Of a stretch of DNA of 64,000 bases, positions 1 through 10,309 are shown piece after piece. Numbering within the stretch: position 1 is the stretch's first letter; each line of letters begins with the position of its first letter. A program made the translations under genes and the position numbers. Source of the DNA: Castor canadensis (lineage: Eukaryota > Chordata > Mammalia > Rodentia > Castoridae); NCBI RefSeq assembly GCF_047511655.1, contig NC_133387.1, forward strand, positions 25,166,353 to 25,230,352, given 5' to 3'. The notes under the pieces were generated by a model. It did not search any database and had not been told where the DNA came from. It saw nothing but the letters and a program-made list of their open reading frames with translations.

Positions 1-57
1 CAAGTGCAAGGTCCTGAGTTCAAATCACAATAGCACCACCAAAAAAATTAAAAAACC
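1..57 (+). repeat. ID-like SINE, 3' end only
   Basis: Ends in 'gtcctgagttcaaatc' and an A-rich tail, the 3' part of an ID-like unit cut by the window edge. Confidence 0.7.
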
Positions 58-254
58 AAAAACAAAAATTAAATTGGCTTGCTCATCTGTTTCTTATTGC
101 TGATTTTGAATTTGTTATATATTGTAGATACAAATTTTTCATGAGATTTGTGATTTGCAAACATCCTTGTGTGTTGTTATTTCGTTACCTTATCAGTGTT
201 TTGCAGAGCAAAACTTTTTAAGTTTGATTTAGTCTGGAAGAAATTTTGTTTATT

Positions 255-330
255 CAGTATTGGAGATAAAACCCAAGGCTGTTTACATGCTAGACAATCC
301 TCTACCACTGAGCTAAACCCCAGCCCTGGA
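255..330 (-). repeat. ID-like SINE
   Basis: Antisense ID unit: 'gctagacaatcctctaccactgag' region followed by 'ccccagccc'. Diverged, no A-tail left. Confidence 0.65.
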
Positions 331-437
331 AGAAATATTTTAGTGAGTTTGGGTTAGGGGTAAAATCAGTGTCCAGGCTACCACCCAGACCAGGGAAGAG
401 CTCTTGGCACTGTGGTTGGTGGTAGCTAGTCAGCACT

Positions 438-535
438 TCCTATCATTTGGGTGTGATTTGTCCCCCACAGGTTCATAAGCTGGAAATGTGTTTCCAGAGT
501 GGTGGCATTGAGAAGAGTAGGATCTTTAAGAGGTG
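438..535 (+). repeat. MaLR LTR, 5' part
   Basis: Resembles the start of MST/MLT1-type LTRs: 'atttgggtgtgatttgtcccc', then 'ttcataagctggaaatg'. The matching 3' part is probably 1085-1318, with an L1 piece and a B1 between. Confidence 0.4.
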
Positions 536-539
536 AGTT

Positions 540-760
540 CTGTGGTATACGTACATGATGGAGTTTTGTTCAGCAAGAAAGAGCAAAATCACAATTTCCA
601 GAAAAATGGGTGGTACCGGAGCCATGTTTTCACTTACCTGGCTCCACTTAACTGGAGCCAGGTAAGTAAAATAAGACTCAGAAAGACAAGTAGTGCACGT
701 TTTCTCTCATACGTGGAATGTGTGTGGGGGGAGACAAGAAAGTAGGATGAGGACTCTTAG
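540..760 (+). repeat. L1 fragment, end of ORF2/3' region
   Basis: Diverged match to the L1 3' end: 'catgatggagttttgttcagc', 'actcagaaagacaa', 'ttttctctcatacgtggaat'. It contains a perfect 15-bp inverted repeat at 632-667. Confidence 0.65.
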
Positions 761-861
761 GGAAAAAGAAGGGGATTGGTGGGAAGGGGAGGGGGAAAAG
801 AAGGGATGATAAGGAGCGAGTATGATGAAAGCACTTTAGATGCCTGTATGACATACTACAG

Positions 862-962
862 TGAGGCCAGCTTAGTGTCTGTAATCCCAGCAATGAGAAG
901 GCAGAGGCGGGAGGATAATGAGTTTGAGACCAGCCTGGGCTACAAAGTGAAAGCTTTGTTTC
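862..962 (+). repeat. B1 SINE
   Basis: B1 monomer with 'gtctgtaatcccagca' and 'gagaccagcctgggctac', running into a purine-rich tail. Confidence 0.85.
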
Positions 963-1056
963 AAAAAGAAAGAAGCGGGGTGAGGGGGAGAGGGAGAGAG
1001 AGAAGAAAGAGAAGGAGAAGGAGAAGGAGAAAGAGAAAGAGAAAGAGAAAGAGAAG
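963..1056 (+). repeat. Purine-rich tract (GGAGAA/GAAA)n
   Basis: Almost pure A/G, grading from GAGAAG to AGAAAG units; probably an expanded B1 tail. Long reading frames here in both directions are low-complexity artefacts. Confidence 0.85.
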
Positions 1057-1084
1057 TTAATAATAAAAAAGTGATCCTGATCTC

Positions 1085-1318
1085 CAGGAAGCTGCCTGGC
1101 TTCCTGTCTTACCATGTGATCTCTCCCTCCCATACACACAACTGCCATGGTGCTACCCTCCATGATGTGATCAAAACTGAGAATCCTCACTGGAGATGCA
1201 CCATGCTGTTTGGACTTTCAGCCTACAAAACTGTGAACTAAATAAACCTCTTTTCTTCATAAAGGTTTCCAGGCTCAGGTATTTTGTTATGGGAACATAA
1301 AACAGACTAATGTAGCAC
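1085..1318 (+). repeat. MaLR LTR, 3' part
   Basis: Shows the MaLR 3' signature: 'gtgaactaaataaacctc', a polyadenylation-like AATAAA, then 'ggtattttgttatgg' and 'acagactaatg'. Confidence 0.65.
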
Positions 1319-1329
1319 CTAAAAAGTCA

Positions 1330-1487
1330 CTTTTTTGTTGTTGCTGTTGGTGAGACAGTGCCCATAGTCCAGGCTGCCCTTAAACTCACTATGCAGCCAG
1401 GCTGGCCTTGAACATCTGATCCTCTTGCCTCAGCCTGCAGAGTGCTGGGATTACAGGTGTGAACCACCATATCTGGTATTAAGACAC
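1330..1487 (-). repeat. B1 SINE
   Basis: Antisense B1: 'caggctggccttgaacatc', 'gtgctgggattacaggtgtg'. Confidence 0.85.
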
Positions 1488-1535
1488 CTCTTTTTAAGTA
1501 CCTTCTCTATCAGTCTCACTGTGCAGCTTTCACCC

Positions 1536-1790
1536 TGTGCTATGGTCTGGATGTTTGCTCACCCCCATCCCCTGGGTGAACATATGTTGAAACCTAATCT
1601 CCAGTGTGTTAGTAATTAGGTGGTAGAGCCTTTGGAAGGTGATTAGGTTGCAAGGGCAGAGGCCTAATGAGTGGGATTGGTGTCTTTACAAAAGAGGCTC
1701 CAGAGAACTGCACTGCCCCTCCCACACTGTTGTGTGTAAGATAACTAGTCTGTGGTATTTTGTTACAGCAGACTGAATGGACTATGACAC
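1536..1790 (+). repeat. MaLR LTR (MST-like)
   Basis: Nearly complete LTR: 'tgctatggtctggatgtttg', 'catatgttgaaacctaatct', 'gtgattaggttgcaaggg', 'tctttacaaaagaggctcc' and a 3' 'ggactatgacac'. It is not coding. Confidence 0.8.
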
Positions 1791-1814
1791 ACTACTTTAT
1801 CAAAAATTCTTCTG

Positions 1815-1903
1815 GAGCTAGAGGTGTGGCTCAAGTGGTAGAGAGCCTGCCTATCAAGCACAAAGTCCTGAGTTCAAACCCCAGTACCTCCAAAAAGAAA
1901 AAT
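1815..1903 (+). repeat. ID-like SINE, type B tail
   Basis: 'tagaggtgtggctcaagtgg' to 'ttcaaaccccagtacc' with A-rich tail. Confidence 0.8.
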
Positions 1904-1915
1904 CTACCCATTAAA

Positions 1916-2134
1916 GTCAGGTGCCAGTGACTCACGCCTGTAATCCTAGCAGACACAGAGATCAGGAGGATCGAGGTTTGAAGCCAGCCTGGGTAAATAG
2001 TTTGAGAGACCATATCTTGAAAAACACCCAATACAAAAACAGGACTGGTGGAGTGGTTCAAGTAGAGTGCCTGCCTAGCAAGTGTGAGGTCCTGAATTCA
2101 AACCCCAGTGCTGCAAAAACAAAACAAAACAAAA
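1916..2134 (+). repeat. Type A composite B1/ID SINE
   Basis: Full structure: B1 head ('gtgactcacgcctgtaatcc'), linker, ID-like body ('gactggtggagtggttcaag') and (AAAAC)n tail. Confidence 0.9.
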
Positions 2135-2187
2135 ACCTTCTTTTCTCATCTTTTCTGTGTCTTTTTTATTTTTGTAAATATTCAACT

Positions 2188-2275
2188 TTTTTTTTTGGCA
2201 GCACTGGGGTTTTGAACTCGGGGTCTCATGCTTGCTAGGCAGGTGCTCTACCACTTGTGCCACTCCACCAGCCCA
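2188..2275 (-). repeat. ID-like part of SINE
   Basis: Antisense ID-like unit ending 'cactccaccagccc'. A pyrimidine tract now separates it from the B1 part at 2448-2553. Confidence 0.85.
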
Positions 2276-2285
2276 TCTTCTCTTA

Positions 2286-2341
2286 TCTCTCCTCCTCCTC
2301 CTCTTCCTCCTTCTCCTCCTCTTCCTCCTCCTCCTCCTTCT

Positions 2342-2376
<35 letters not shown>

Positions 2377-2441
2377 CTCTCTCTCTCTCTCTTCCTCCCC
2401 CTCTCCCTTTCCCCCTCCCTCCCCCCCTTCCCCCTTCCTCT
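2286..2441 (+). repeat. 156-nt uninterrupted polypyrimidine tract
   Basis: No purine from 2286 to 2441: (CCT)n-like, then (TTTC)n, (TC)n and C-rich blocks. It lies inside a SINE, between its ID-like and B1 parts. Confidence 0.95.
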
Positions 2442-2447
2442 GTCTCT

Positions 2448-2553
2448 CCCTTTCCACAGGGTCTGGCTATGTAGCTGAGGCTAGAACTCAAAATCCTCCC
2501 ACCTTGGCCTCCTAAGTGCTGGGATTACAGACATGAACCACCATACCTGGCTT
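2448..2553 (-). repeat. B1 SINE part
   Basis: Antisense B1: 'cttggcctcctaagtgctgg', 'gattacagacatgaaccac'. Confidence 0.8.
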
Positions 2554-3170
2554 CTCAAATATTCTTAACAATATATTACCTTAAAACATTTTGAAAAGTT
2601 GACAGAGTACCAGAAAGGAGCAAATGTCCTCCCTGAACACTGTGCAGGAGATGAAGAAAGGAAGTTTCGCTTCTGTAGGAGGGTGGGAGAAGGAAAGAGG
2701 AAGTCAATGAGATGAAGAGAGCTGTGACTGCATGTGTACCATTCCCTCCCTGGGACATCCAAATGGTACTGAACACTTCCCAAAATAACCCGTGAGTGCC
2801 GGGCAGTCCCACTGAACATGTGCAGGGATGGCAAGTCCCATAGGAATCCTTGCAAAGCAGCTCCTCAGGCAGCAGGAGAGAAAATGGGAACTGGCAGAAA
2901 TCCACAGGGACTTTTTAGGGTTTCAGTGGTCTGTGGCCTAGGCAGGGGCTCTGGAAATTCTGCCTGGGATCCTAAGGAACTCAGAGGTCCCTGCTCTCTA
3001 TTGGCCTCTGTGTGCACAAATATAAGCAGCTTAAAAGTCACATGTGATGGGAACATACTACATAGAGTTAGGCAGCCCAATTTTCCCACTTAGCCATATG
3101 TCATCAAATGCACAATAACTTATCAAACATACTATGCTATCACATGTAAGACATGCTATAATTTTATTTT
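2554..3170. other. Unique intergenic DNA
   Basis: No repeat family recognised. Short frames on both strands have no recognisable domain and no supporting splice or start context. I see no gene. Confidence 0.6.
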
Positions 3171-3174
3171 ATTA

Positions 3175-3262
3175 GTTTGTTTATTTTTACAGTGCTGGGG
3201 ATTGAACTCAGGACCTCACATGTGCTAGGCATGCACTCTACCCTGAGCCACAGCCCCAGCCC
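3175..3262 (-). repeat. ID SINE
   Basis: Antisense ID: 'gtgctggggattgaactcag' to 'cacagccccagccc'. Confidence 0.85.
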
Positions 3263-3301
3263 TTTGCACTATAATTTTAGATGCCATTAAGAAAGAAAAA
3301 C

Positions 3302-3420
3302 TGGCCAGGTGCTCGTGGCTCACGCCTGTAATGCTAGCTACTCAGGAGGCAGAGATCAGGAGGATCGCAGTGCAAAACCAGTCCTAGAAAAAAGCAAGAC
3401 TTTATCTAAAAAAATTATCC

Positions 3421-3460
<40 letters not shown>

Positions 3461-3548
3461 CTTAAAAAAAAAGGCTCATGGCTCAAGTGGTAGAGGTTCT
3501 GCTTAGCAAGCCCTGAGTTCAATCCCCAGTGCCAGAATTAAAAAAAAA
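3302..3548 (+). repeat. Composite B1/ID SINE with internal (CA)n
   Basis: B1 head and ID-like tail separated by a CA repeat at 3422-3458 that grew in the A-rich linker. Confidence 0.85.
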
Positions 3549-3762
3549 GTTGGCAGAACAGCTCATGCCTGTAATCCTAGCTACTTGGGAGGTTGAAATC
3601 AGGAGGATCACTGTTCTAAGCCAGACCTGGCAAATAGTTCTTGAGACCCCCATCTCCAAAATAACCAGAGTGAAATGGATTAGAGGTGTGGCTCAAGCAG
3701 TAGAGCACCTGTTTTGCAAACATGAAGCCCTGAGTTCAAGCCCCAGTCCCAGAAAGAAAGAA
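3549..3762 (+). repeat. Type B composite SINE
   Basis: B1 head, linker 'tccaaaataaccagagtg', ID-like tail with 'taggtgtggctc'-type start and 'ccccagtccc' end, passing into a GA-rich run. Confidence 0.85.
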
Positions 3763-3811
3763 AGAGAGAGAGGGGGAGACAGACAGAAAGAAAGAGAGAA
3801 AGAGAGAAAAA

Positions 3812-3895
3812 ATGAGACTGGAGGCATGGCTCAAGTGGTTGAGTGCCTGCCTTGCAAGCATAAGGCTCTGAGTTCAACCCCTCTCCCAAGAAAAA
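3812..3895 (+). repeat. ID-like SINE, type B tail
   Basis: 'actggaggcatggctcaag' to 'tctgagttcaacccc'; follows the GA-rich tract 3752-3811. Confidence 0.8.
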
Positions 3896-4046
3896 GTGCT
3901 GTTAATTAAACTGACATGCCTTCAATTATAATACCATTGTAATTTCAGAGATTAAAATGTATAAAATAACCATATTACACTGGAGTGTGATAGTACACAT
4001 CATTTTCATTGTGACTTCATAGTATTGGTTTTCCTTTTCTTTCTTT

Positions 4047-4266
4047 TTGGCAGTACTGGGTTTTGAACTCAGTGTGTGTACTGCTCATGCTTGCTAAGCA
4101 GACGCTCTACCATTTGTGTCATTCCACCAGCCCTGTTTTTTGTGTTAGGTATTTTCGAGCTAGGGTCTTACAAGCTATTTGTCTGGGGCTGGTTTGAAGT
4201 GAGAGTCTCCTGATCTCTGCCTCCTGACTAGCTAGGATTACAGGCGTGAGCCACTGGTGCCTGGCT
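4047..4266 (-). repeat. Type A composite SINE
   Basis: Antisense full-length: ID-like part, 'gtgttaggtattttcgagc' linker, B1 part to 'gagccactggtgcctggc'. Confidence 0.9.
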
Positions 4267-4267
4267 T

Positions 4268-4470
4268 CTTTTTTTTGGGGGGGGGTGGGGGTCACAGCAC
4301 TGGATTTGAACTCAGGGCCTTGTGCTTGCTAGGCAGGTGCTCTACCACTTTCACACCTCCAGTCCAAGACAGTGTTTTGCTAGGTAGCCCAGGCTGGCCT
4401 AGAACAGGTGATCCTCCTGTCTTCAGCCTCTTGAGCACTGAGATTACAGAGTCGCACTACCACATCTGAC
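4268..4470 (-). repeat. Composite B1/ID SINE
   Basis: Antisense; B1 part 'ggtagcccaggctggcctag' follows an ID-like part. Directly abuts the previous SINE. Confidence 0.8.
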
Positions 4471-4890
4471 ATAAATACATAGTATTCCACTCTGTTTTGC
4501 ATCACAATTTAATTACCTATCACTAGGTTCCTGCTTATGTAGATAATGTGTCACCAAATTTTGTATGTGCATCATAGCTCATTTAGATTACTTCTTTGAA
4601 GTAAATTACTAGTAAGTAGTTTATTAGTTGGAGAGTATAGAGATTCAGAATTCCAGCACATATTGCCAGGATGCCCTTCAGAACTGCAAGACACTCCTTT
4701 CCCCATAACCTTCACAACATACATAAATCCTTTTCAATGTGGACATTGAAAAGGAAAATGCTACTTTATGGCTTTTTAATGCATTCCATTGACTACTGGA
4801 GAGGCTTAGCATCTTCTTCTGTACATAACGGCCATTTGTGTTTCTTTAATAGCTTGTTCATATCCCTTGTAAGAGCTACTTTTTGAAAAT
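4471..4890 (-). repeat. Possible ancient L1 remnant
   Basis: Phrases such as 'atagtattccactctgttt' and 'catattgccaggatgccctt' recall the antisense 3' part of old L1 ORF2. Too diverged to be sure. Confidence 0.35.
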
Positions 4891-5079
4891 GACACAAGAC
4901 ACAGGCAATTATAGTAGGCAAATTATTGATTCTTCAAATGGAAAAAGACAGAGAGCAGAAAAAAATAACATTATAGTATAATCGTGTTTTATGTTTACTG
5001 TTGAATTCAGAAACTGTGGTGAAATGAGCAAAATTGCCCGGAACCAACCCTGGTTTCTCCTTGAGGGGTCACCTGCTGG

Positions 5080-5260
5080 TGGGAACTGGGATGCCCCCCC
5101 AGTGGGCGGGGCTGCGTCAAGCTCCGCCCCCTGTGGGGGGCGGGCTTCCTCCTCCCGCAGGGTGACCACGCCCTCCCACAGCATCCAAGTTCTGCGGAGC
5201 TGGAGTTTCTGGCATCTCTGAACACCCGGCCCCCGCATCCCCAACCGTGTAACCCACGGG
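5080..5260. other. Isolated GC-rich, CpG-containing patch
   Basis: GC-rich block with GC-box-like 'gggcggggc' and 'ctccgccccc' in AT-rich surroundings, 11 kb upstream of TNPO3. The wider stretch 4980-5720 has an LTR-like feel but I cannot assign a family. Overlapping frames on both strands are GC artefacts; no gene recognised. Confidence 0.5.
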
Positions 5261-5728
5261 TCCGCCATTCACAGGTGCTTTCTTACGTTTGCTCTGTGAC
5301 AGGATAGAACAGAGAGAGCTCGTGTCTCTTCCAGACAGCACACACTTGTCCTGTGGATCCAGCCGAGCACCTGACCTCAGTACGTGAGCCCCTTTTTCCT
5401 TTTTTCTTGGCGACTCAACCTTGTAGGATTTTCCTTTCCCCAATGAAGCCTAACTGTAACCCATGCTGAGAGACATAGTACAATTCATCCTAAATCCTGG
5501 TGACCCAGAAAAGCCCATATGCTGTGACAGAAACACACTGACAGTCACACAGCCTGTCCCTCTGACTCAGTTCCTGTGTAGTGTTGGCTTGGGGAGTAGG
5601 GTGATCCCCTGAGCAGAAAAGTCCTCAGAGAATAACCATTTCCATTAATTAAACCAAAGAAGTGGATTAAGCTCAGCTGAACCTAGATTCCAACTACTCC
5701 CTTTGAGCAAATCAGAAGGCCTCCTATG

Positions 5729-5846
5729 CAGGTGCCAGTGGTTCATGCCTGTAATCCTAGCTACTCAGGAGGCAGAGATCAGGAGGTTCACGGTTCAAAG
5801 CCAGCCCCAGGCAAATAGTTCAGGAGACCCTATCTTGAAAAAACCA
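5729..5846 (+). repeat. B1 head of composite SINE (3'-truncated)
   Basis: B1 part through 'agaccctatcttgaaaaaa'; the ID-like part is absent. Confidence 0.85.
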
Positions 5847-5854
5847 TTCTACTT

Positions 5855-6145
5855 AACGATTTTGTGAATTCAACATCTCTAGAGGCCTTATGTAAGTGTT
5901 GTCATAAAACACTGGTCTTTTGTAGGTAGTTTATTTAACTTAGCATAACGGCCTCAAGGTTCATGTCTGTGTTGTAATACATATTAGAATATTATTCCCT
6001 TTTTCAGGTTGAATAATATTCCATTGTGTATATATTTGGTTTATTCACTCATCCCCTAATTGACACTTGGGTGGCTTCTACCTTTTGGCAATTGTGAATA
6101 GTGATCCTACAAACTTGAACATGTATTCAAATATTCATCCCCTAA
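5855..6145 (-). repeat. L1 fragment, antisense 3' region
   Basis: 'aacttagcataacggcctca', 'ggttgaataatattccattg', 'gcaattgtgaatagtg' are the complement of the L1 ORF2 end/3' UTR of older L1s. Confidence 0.7.
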
Positions 6146-6269
6146 CTGTTCTGATTTTTCTTGGTGTTCTAAATAATACATACATTTAATGCTGGATTCT
6201 ACCTTCCCTCAGCTAGGTGGAATGGGTTCTCCTAGATCTTCACCCTTAATTCATTTACATTGACAGAGT

Positions 6270-6725
6270 CAACTAGAAAAAAAAGAAAAGACATCAGATA
6301 GGAAAGGAACAAGTGCAGCTATCTCTGTTTGCAGATGACACAATACTTTACATGGAAAACCCTAAGGAATTCACTTAAAAACTATTAGAACTACTAAATG
6401 AATTCGGCAGGATTGTAGAATGCAGGATCAATATACAAAGCCAACTGTATTTCCATACACTTAAAATGAACAATCCAAAAACAAAATTAAGAAAAAAATT
6501 CCATTTACCATTGTGTCAACGAGAGAAAAAAACACATGGAGGTAAATTTAATAAAGTAAGTACAAAATGTGTACTCTGAAAACTGAAAAACATTTCTTTG
6601 TTGAAAGAAACTAAAGAAGATGTAAATAACTGGAAGAACATCTCATATGCTGATCATAAGGTTAACATTGCTATGATGGCACCATCCTCCAAATCCATCA
6701 ATTCAGTTCAACCCATCAGAATCCC
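6270..6725 (+). repeat. L1 ORF2 fragment (mid region), degenerate
   Basis: 'tctgtttgcagatgacac' encodes the L1 reverse-transcriptase FADD-box neighbourhood; it continues to 'cccatcagaatcccaaca'. Frame is broken. It lies next to an oppositely oriented L1 piece (5855-6145), so the locus is rearranged or made of two insertions. Confidence 0.7.
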
Positions 6726-6727
6726 AA

Positions 6728-6915
6728 CAGCCAGCCAGGCACGTGGTTCACACCTGTAATCCTAGTACTCAGGAGGTGGAGATCAGGAGGATCACAGTTT
6801 GATGCCAGCCCTGGCAAAAAGTTAGTGAGACCCCCCCATCTCAACAAAACAAGCATATGCCTGTCATCCCAGCTACGTCATTCCAGATATAGGGATCAAA
6901 AAAAAAAAAAAAATC
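6728..6915 (+). repeat. B1-dimer SINE, 3'-truncated
   Basis: One full B1 arm followed by a second partial arm ('cctgtcatcccagctac') and poly-A; probably a truncated trimer. Confidence 0.65.
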
Positions 6916-6954
6916 CCAGCAGACAACTTTGTAGAAACTGACAAACTGGTTTTT

Positions 6955-7322
6955 TTTCTACCAAAGGTTCATATGCCAGAAACTTGGTACCCACTGTAAT
7001 GGTAAAAGATGGTGGGAGTAGTGGGAAGTCACTGGGTGGTGACCACTCTCATGAGGGCATTAGTAGGTTAGCTCTTGCAGGAGTAAATTATTTTCTGAGA
7101 GCAAGTTTTTATAGAAGGAGCAAGCCTGACCCCTCCCTGCTTCCTTGCACGCACCCACACCTCTTCTGCAACACAGCTAGTTGTCTTTCTGCTTCTCTGA
7201 CATATGGGTACATCATATGGTTTGCAGTTTCTGAACATCAGAATCATGAGCAAAATTAGCCCTGTTTACTTTATACATTGTCCAGTGTCAGTTATTCTGT
7301 TATAGCAACACAAGATGGACTA
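6955..7322 (+). repeat. MaLR-type LTR (MLT1-like)
   Basis: 'ttcatatgccagaaacttgg', 'aaattagccctgtttacttt' and 'acaagatggactaagc' follow the MaLR order. The 90-codon frame here is not a gene. Confidence 0.55.
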
Positions 7323-7440
7323 AGCTGATTCTAATTCATATTTAATTAAAGGATAGCCAAAATAATCTTGAAAGAAACAAAATAGAGATGACCATGTTTT
7401 CTTTTTTCTTTCTTTATTTCCTTTATTTTGGGGGGGGGAT

Positions 7441-7568
7441 CTTTTGTGTGGTACTAGGGTTTGAACTCAGGGCCTTGCACTAGATAGGCAGGCTCTCTAC
7501 CATTTAAACCACTTCCAGCCCTTTTCTGGGTTTTGAACTCAAGGCTTTGCTCTTACTAGTCAGGTGCT

Positions 7569-7570
<2 letters not shown>
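7441..7570 (-). repeat. Two tandem antisense ID-like SINEs
   Basis: One unit ends 'cacttccagccc' near 7520 and a second partial one runs to 'caggtgctcg', then meets (CA)n. Confidence 0.75.
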
Positions 7571-7612
<42 letters not shown>

Positions 7613-7680
7613 GGGAGTGGAGGAAGGGGGGGAGAGAAAGAAGGAGAGGAAAGGGGGAGAGGGAAGGAAGGAAGGAGATA
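7571..7680 (+). repeat. (CA)n then (GGAAG)n-like purine tract
   Basis: About 20 CA units (7571-7610) followed by G/A-rich DNA to 7680. Confidence 0.9.
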
Positions 7681-7789
7681 AAGGAGTGCTGGCCCTTTAT
7701 CACACCAGCACTAAGAAATTGCTTAATACCTTCAAGCAAACTGGGCTCAGTGTCAGTTAAACCATATAATATGAATTTTAAAATTAATC

Positions 7790-8012
7790 TTGCCTGGGTG
7801 CTGGTGGCTCACACCTATGATCCTAGCTACTCAGGAGGCAGGAGGACCGCAGTTTGAAGCCAGCCCAGGCAAATAGTTCTCAAGACCCTATCTAGAAAAA
7901 AAACCATCACAAAAAGGGCTGGTGGAGTGGCTGAAGTGGCAGAATGTCTGCCTATCAATTGCAATTCCCTGAGTTCAAACCTCAGTACTACCAAAAAAAA
8001 AAAAAAAAAGAA
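7790..8012 (+). repeat. Type A composite SINE
   Basis: Full-length; linker 'accatcacaaaaagggctgg', poly-A tail. Confidence 0.9.
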
Positions 8013-8194
8013 AGAAAAGAGTGAAGACTACGAGTGACAAAGGAGAAAGGGTTAGGGGCCCTTTATTGAACTGTATGTTTTTATTTTTTATTTCCACTGG
8101 GTTCTCTGTACTGTATTTCCTTTTTGGAAATGAACTTCATTTTGACATGTTCAGGAGACTTCAATCTACTCAGTGCTTTCCGGTACTTCAAATC

Positions 8195-8418
8195 TTTTAT
8201 TTATTTATTTGGTGGCATTGGGATTTGAACTCAGGAACTTATGCTTGCTAGGCAGATGCTCTACCACTTGAGCCACTCCACCAGCCCGTGTGTTTGTGTG
8301 TGTCCCTGAAATACAGTCTCACAAACTATTTGCCCTGGGCTGCCTTCAAACCGTGATCCTCCTGATTTCTGTCTCATGAGTAGCTAGGATTATAGGCATG
8401 AGCCACCAGTGCTAGCCA
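8195..8418 (-). repeat. Type A composite SINE
   Basis: Antisense full-length with a (GT)-rich linker. Confidence 0.9.
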
Positions 8419-9015
8419 ATACTTTAAATCTTTAAGCAAGGCTGCATTTTGACTGAAGGCAGTGAACTTGTATTCTGCTTATTCTGTAGCACTCACCATC
8501 TCTGTTCATCTTCCAGGCCAGCCCCTCCCACCAGTTCCATTTGCTTTGTAAAAGAGATCAGGGAACAGTTGGCTGTGACTCTGGGCAGTTCTGAGCTGGA
8601 GAACCAAAGGTAGATGTCCTCAGCATGTGAACCTCCACTGTGGGCTCAACTGAGGAAAAAGGATTTGCTCACTACTGGGTTTACACCTGTCTCAGGTTGT
8701 GGAGGGAAGAATTCCATCTAAATTATGTGCCCTAAGGATCTACAAGTTAGGAGAAGTTGGACCAGAAGAAGATGGGGCTGTGTAACCTTCTTGGCAAGCA
8801 GTCACCAGGATTCAGTCAACACTGGCCCCTGACAATTATAACTCTTCAAGTTTATAGTGTCATTGTTTGAAGGAAAAAACTGTGTTTTGATAAAAGATGC
8901 TTGTTGAAAATATAAATAAACATTATAAAGAAAAATTCAAAGAATATAAACATTAACGCATTCAACAAATTATTTGTTTTGTGTCTACCACAGGCCAGAC
9001 ACCAAAGTACTGGGA
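8419..9015. other. Unique intergenic DNA
   Basis: No repeat or gene recognised; 8860-8990 is AT-rich. Confidence 0.55.
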
Positions 9016-9016
9016 A

Positions 9017-9210
9017 GCCGGGTGCTGGTGGCTCAGGCCTGTAGTCCTAGCTACTCAGGAGGCAGAGATCAGGAGGATCAAGGTTCGAAGTCAACCTGGG
9101 CAAAATAGTTCTGCGAGACCCTATCTCAAAAAACCCTTCAAAAAAAAAATAGGGCTGGTGAAGTGGCTCCAGGTATAGGACCTGAGTTCAAGTCCCACTT
9201 TAAAAAAAAA
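9017..9210 (+). repeat. Composite SINE with shortened ID-like part
   Basis: B1 head and linker normal; ID-like part has lost its middle (from 'gtggctcc' straight to 'cctgagttcaag'). Confidence 0.85.
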
Positions 9211-9214
9211 GTGC

Positions 9215-9350
9215 TGGGGAAAGTCAGACATGTAATCCCTGAATGCCTATGATCCCAGCATTCAGGAGGCTGAAGCAGGAGGATCACAAACTTGGGCCAG
9301 CTTGATCAACATAGAAAGACTTTGTCTAAGACAAAATATAAGGTAAAATA
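9215..9350 (+). repeat. B1-like SINE
   Basis: 'cctatgatcccagcattcag', 'ggaggatcacaaacttgg'; diverged monomer. Confidence 0.7.
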
Positions 9351-9544
9351 AAGCACCATATGGCAATATCAACACAAAGTCTATGTCTATATGAGGCTTA
9401 CACATTAATGGAGGAAGTAGCCAAAAATAAAAAAATAGGATGCATCAACAGTGATAGATGCCACAAAGGCTATTCTCCCAGACATTTATCTATGTACAAG
9501 TATAGATACATTTTCATATCAATGGGTGTTTTTACATGCTGCTT

Positions 9545-9615
9545 TATAATTTGAACTCAGGGCCTTGTACTTGCTAGGCAGGCGCTTTACCACTTGAGCC
9601 ACTCCACCAGTCATA
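9545..9615 (-). repeat. ID-like SINE
   Basis: 'tttgaactcagggccttgta' to 'cactccaccagtc'. Confidence 0.8.
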
Positions 9616-9679
9616 ATTTGTCTCTTTTTCCACTAATACTCCTCAGACATCCTTTCATGTCAATAAATAAAAATTGATA

Positions 9680-9812
9680 TGGTTGTAGCTAAACAGGTGG
9701 TGCACACCTGTAGTCCCGGCACTTGGGAGGCTGAGAAAGGAGGATTGCTTGAGCCCAGTAGTTTGAGATCAGCCTGGGAAACACAGTGAGACTCCCATCT
9801 CAAAAAATAATA
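9680..9812 (+). repeat. B1 SINE
   Basis: 'gtggtgcacacctgtagtcc', 'agatcagcctgggaaacac'. Confidence 0.8.
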
Positions 9813-9854
9813 TTGATATTTCTGTGTCTCCAGTTTTGAACTGTTTTTCTTTGC

Positions 9855-9938
9855 AGTGCTGGGGGGTGGGGCGACACACTTAGGGCCTTGTTCATGCTAG
9901 GCAAGTGCTCTATTGCTGACCTAACCCCAAACTTCTGG
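9855..9938 (-). repeat. ID SINE
   Basis: 'gcagtgctggggggtgg' to 'gctgacctaacccc'. Confidence 0.7.
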
Positions 9939-10309
9939 AGTTTTTTTTTTTTTAACTTGGAAAATTTCAAACATATATAAAAGTAGAAAAAATGGTAAAC
10001 ACGTTTTATTTGTTTGTTCATTTGTTTGTTTTTGCCTATGGATGTTAAATTCAATCACTGATTCCATTTCCATCTCAATTGGGTGATGTGCAATTAAATT
10101 CTGATATTATTTACCTGGAGTTAGTGTCAGACTCAGGAGGTTTACGGGCTGAGTCCTCCACACCCCTGCCCTTACTTCAAATGTCAGCCTCAATTGGGTG
10201 GTTCCCATGCCACCTGCACTTTTGACCAACTGCCTGTAAATTCAGGGGTTCCCTAAATAATTCCCTAAGTTATTTTTAATAATTTGCTAGAATTACTCAT
10301 AGAACTCAG

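Noticed and set aside
678..1190. 170-codon minus-strand frame with SFSFSF repeats
   Set aside because: Produced by the (GAGAAA)n tract and a B1; no homology or promoter.
2228..2515. Long overlapping reading frames rich in Ser/Pro/Phe or Arg/Lys
   Set aside because: They are translations of the polypyrimidine tract; low complexity, open in several frames at once.
4909..5443. Several frames of 70-119 codons on both strands
   Set aside because: GC-rich patch with few stop codons; no domain, frames contradict one another.
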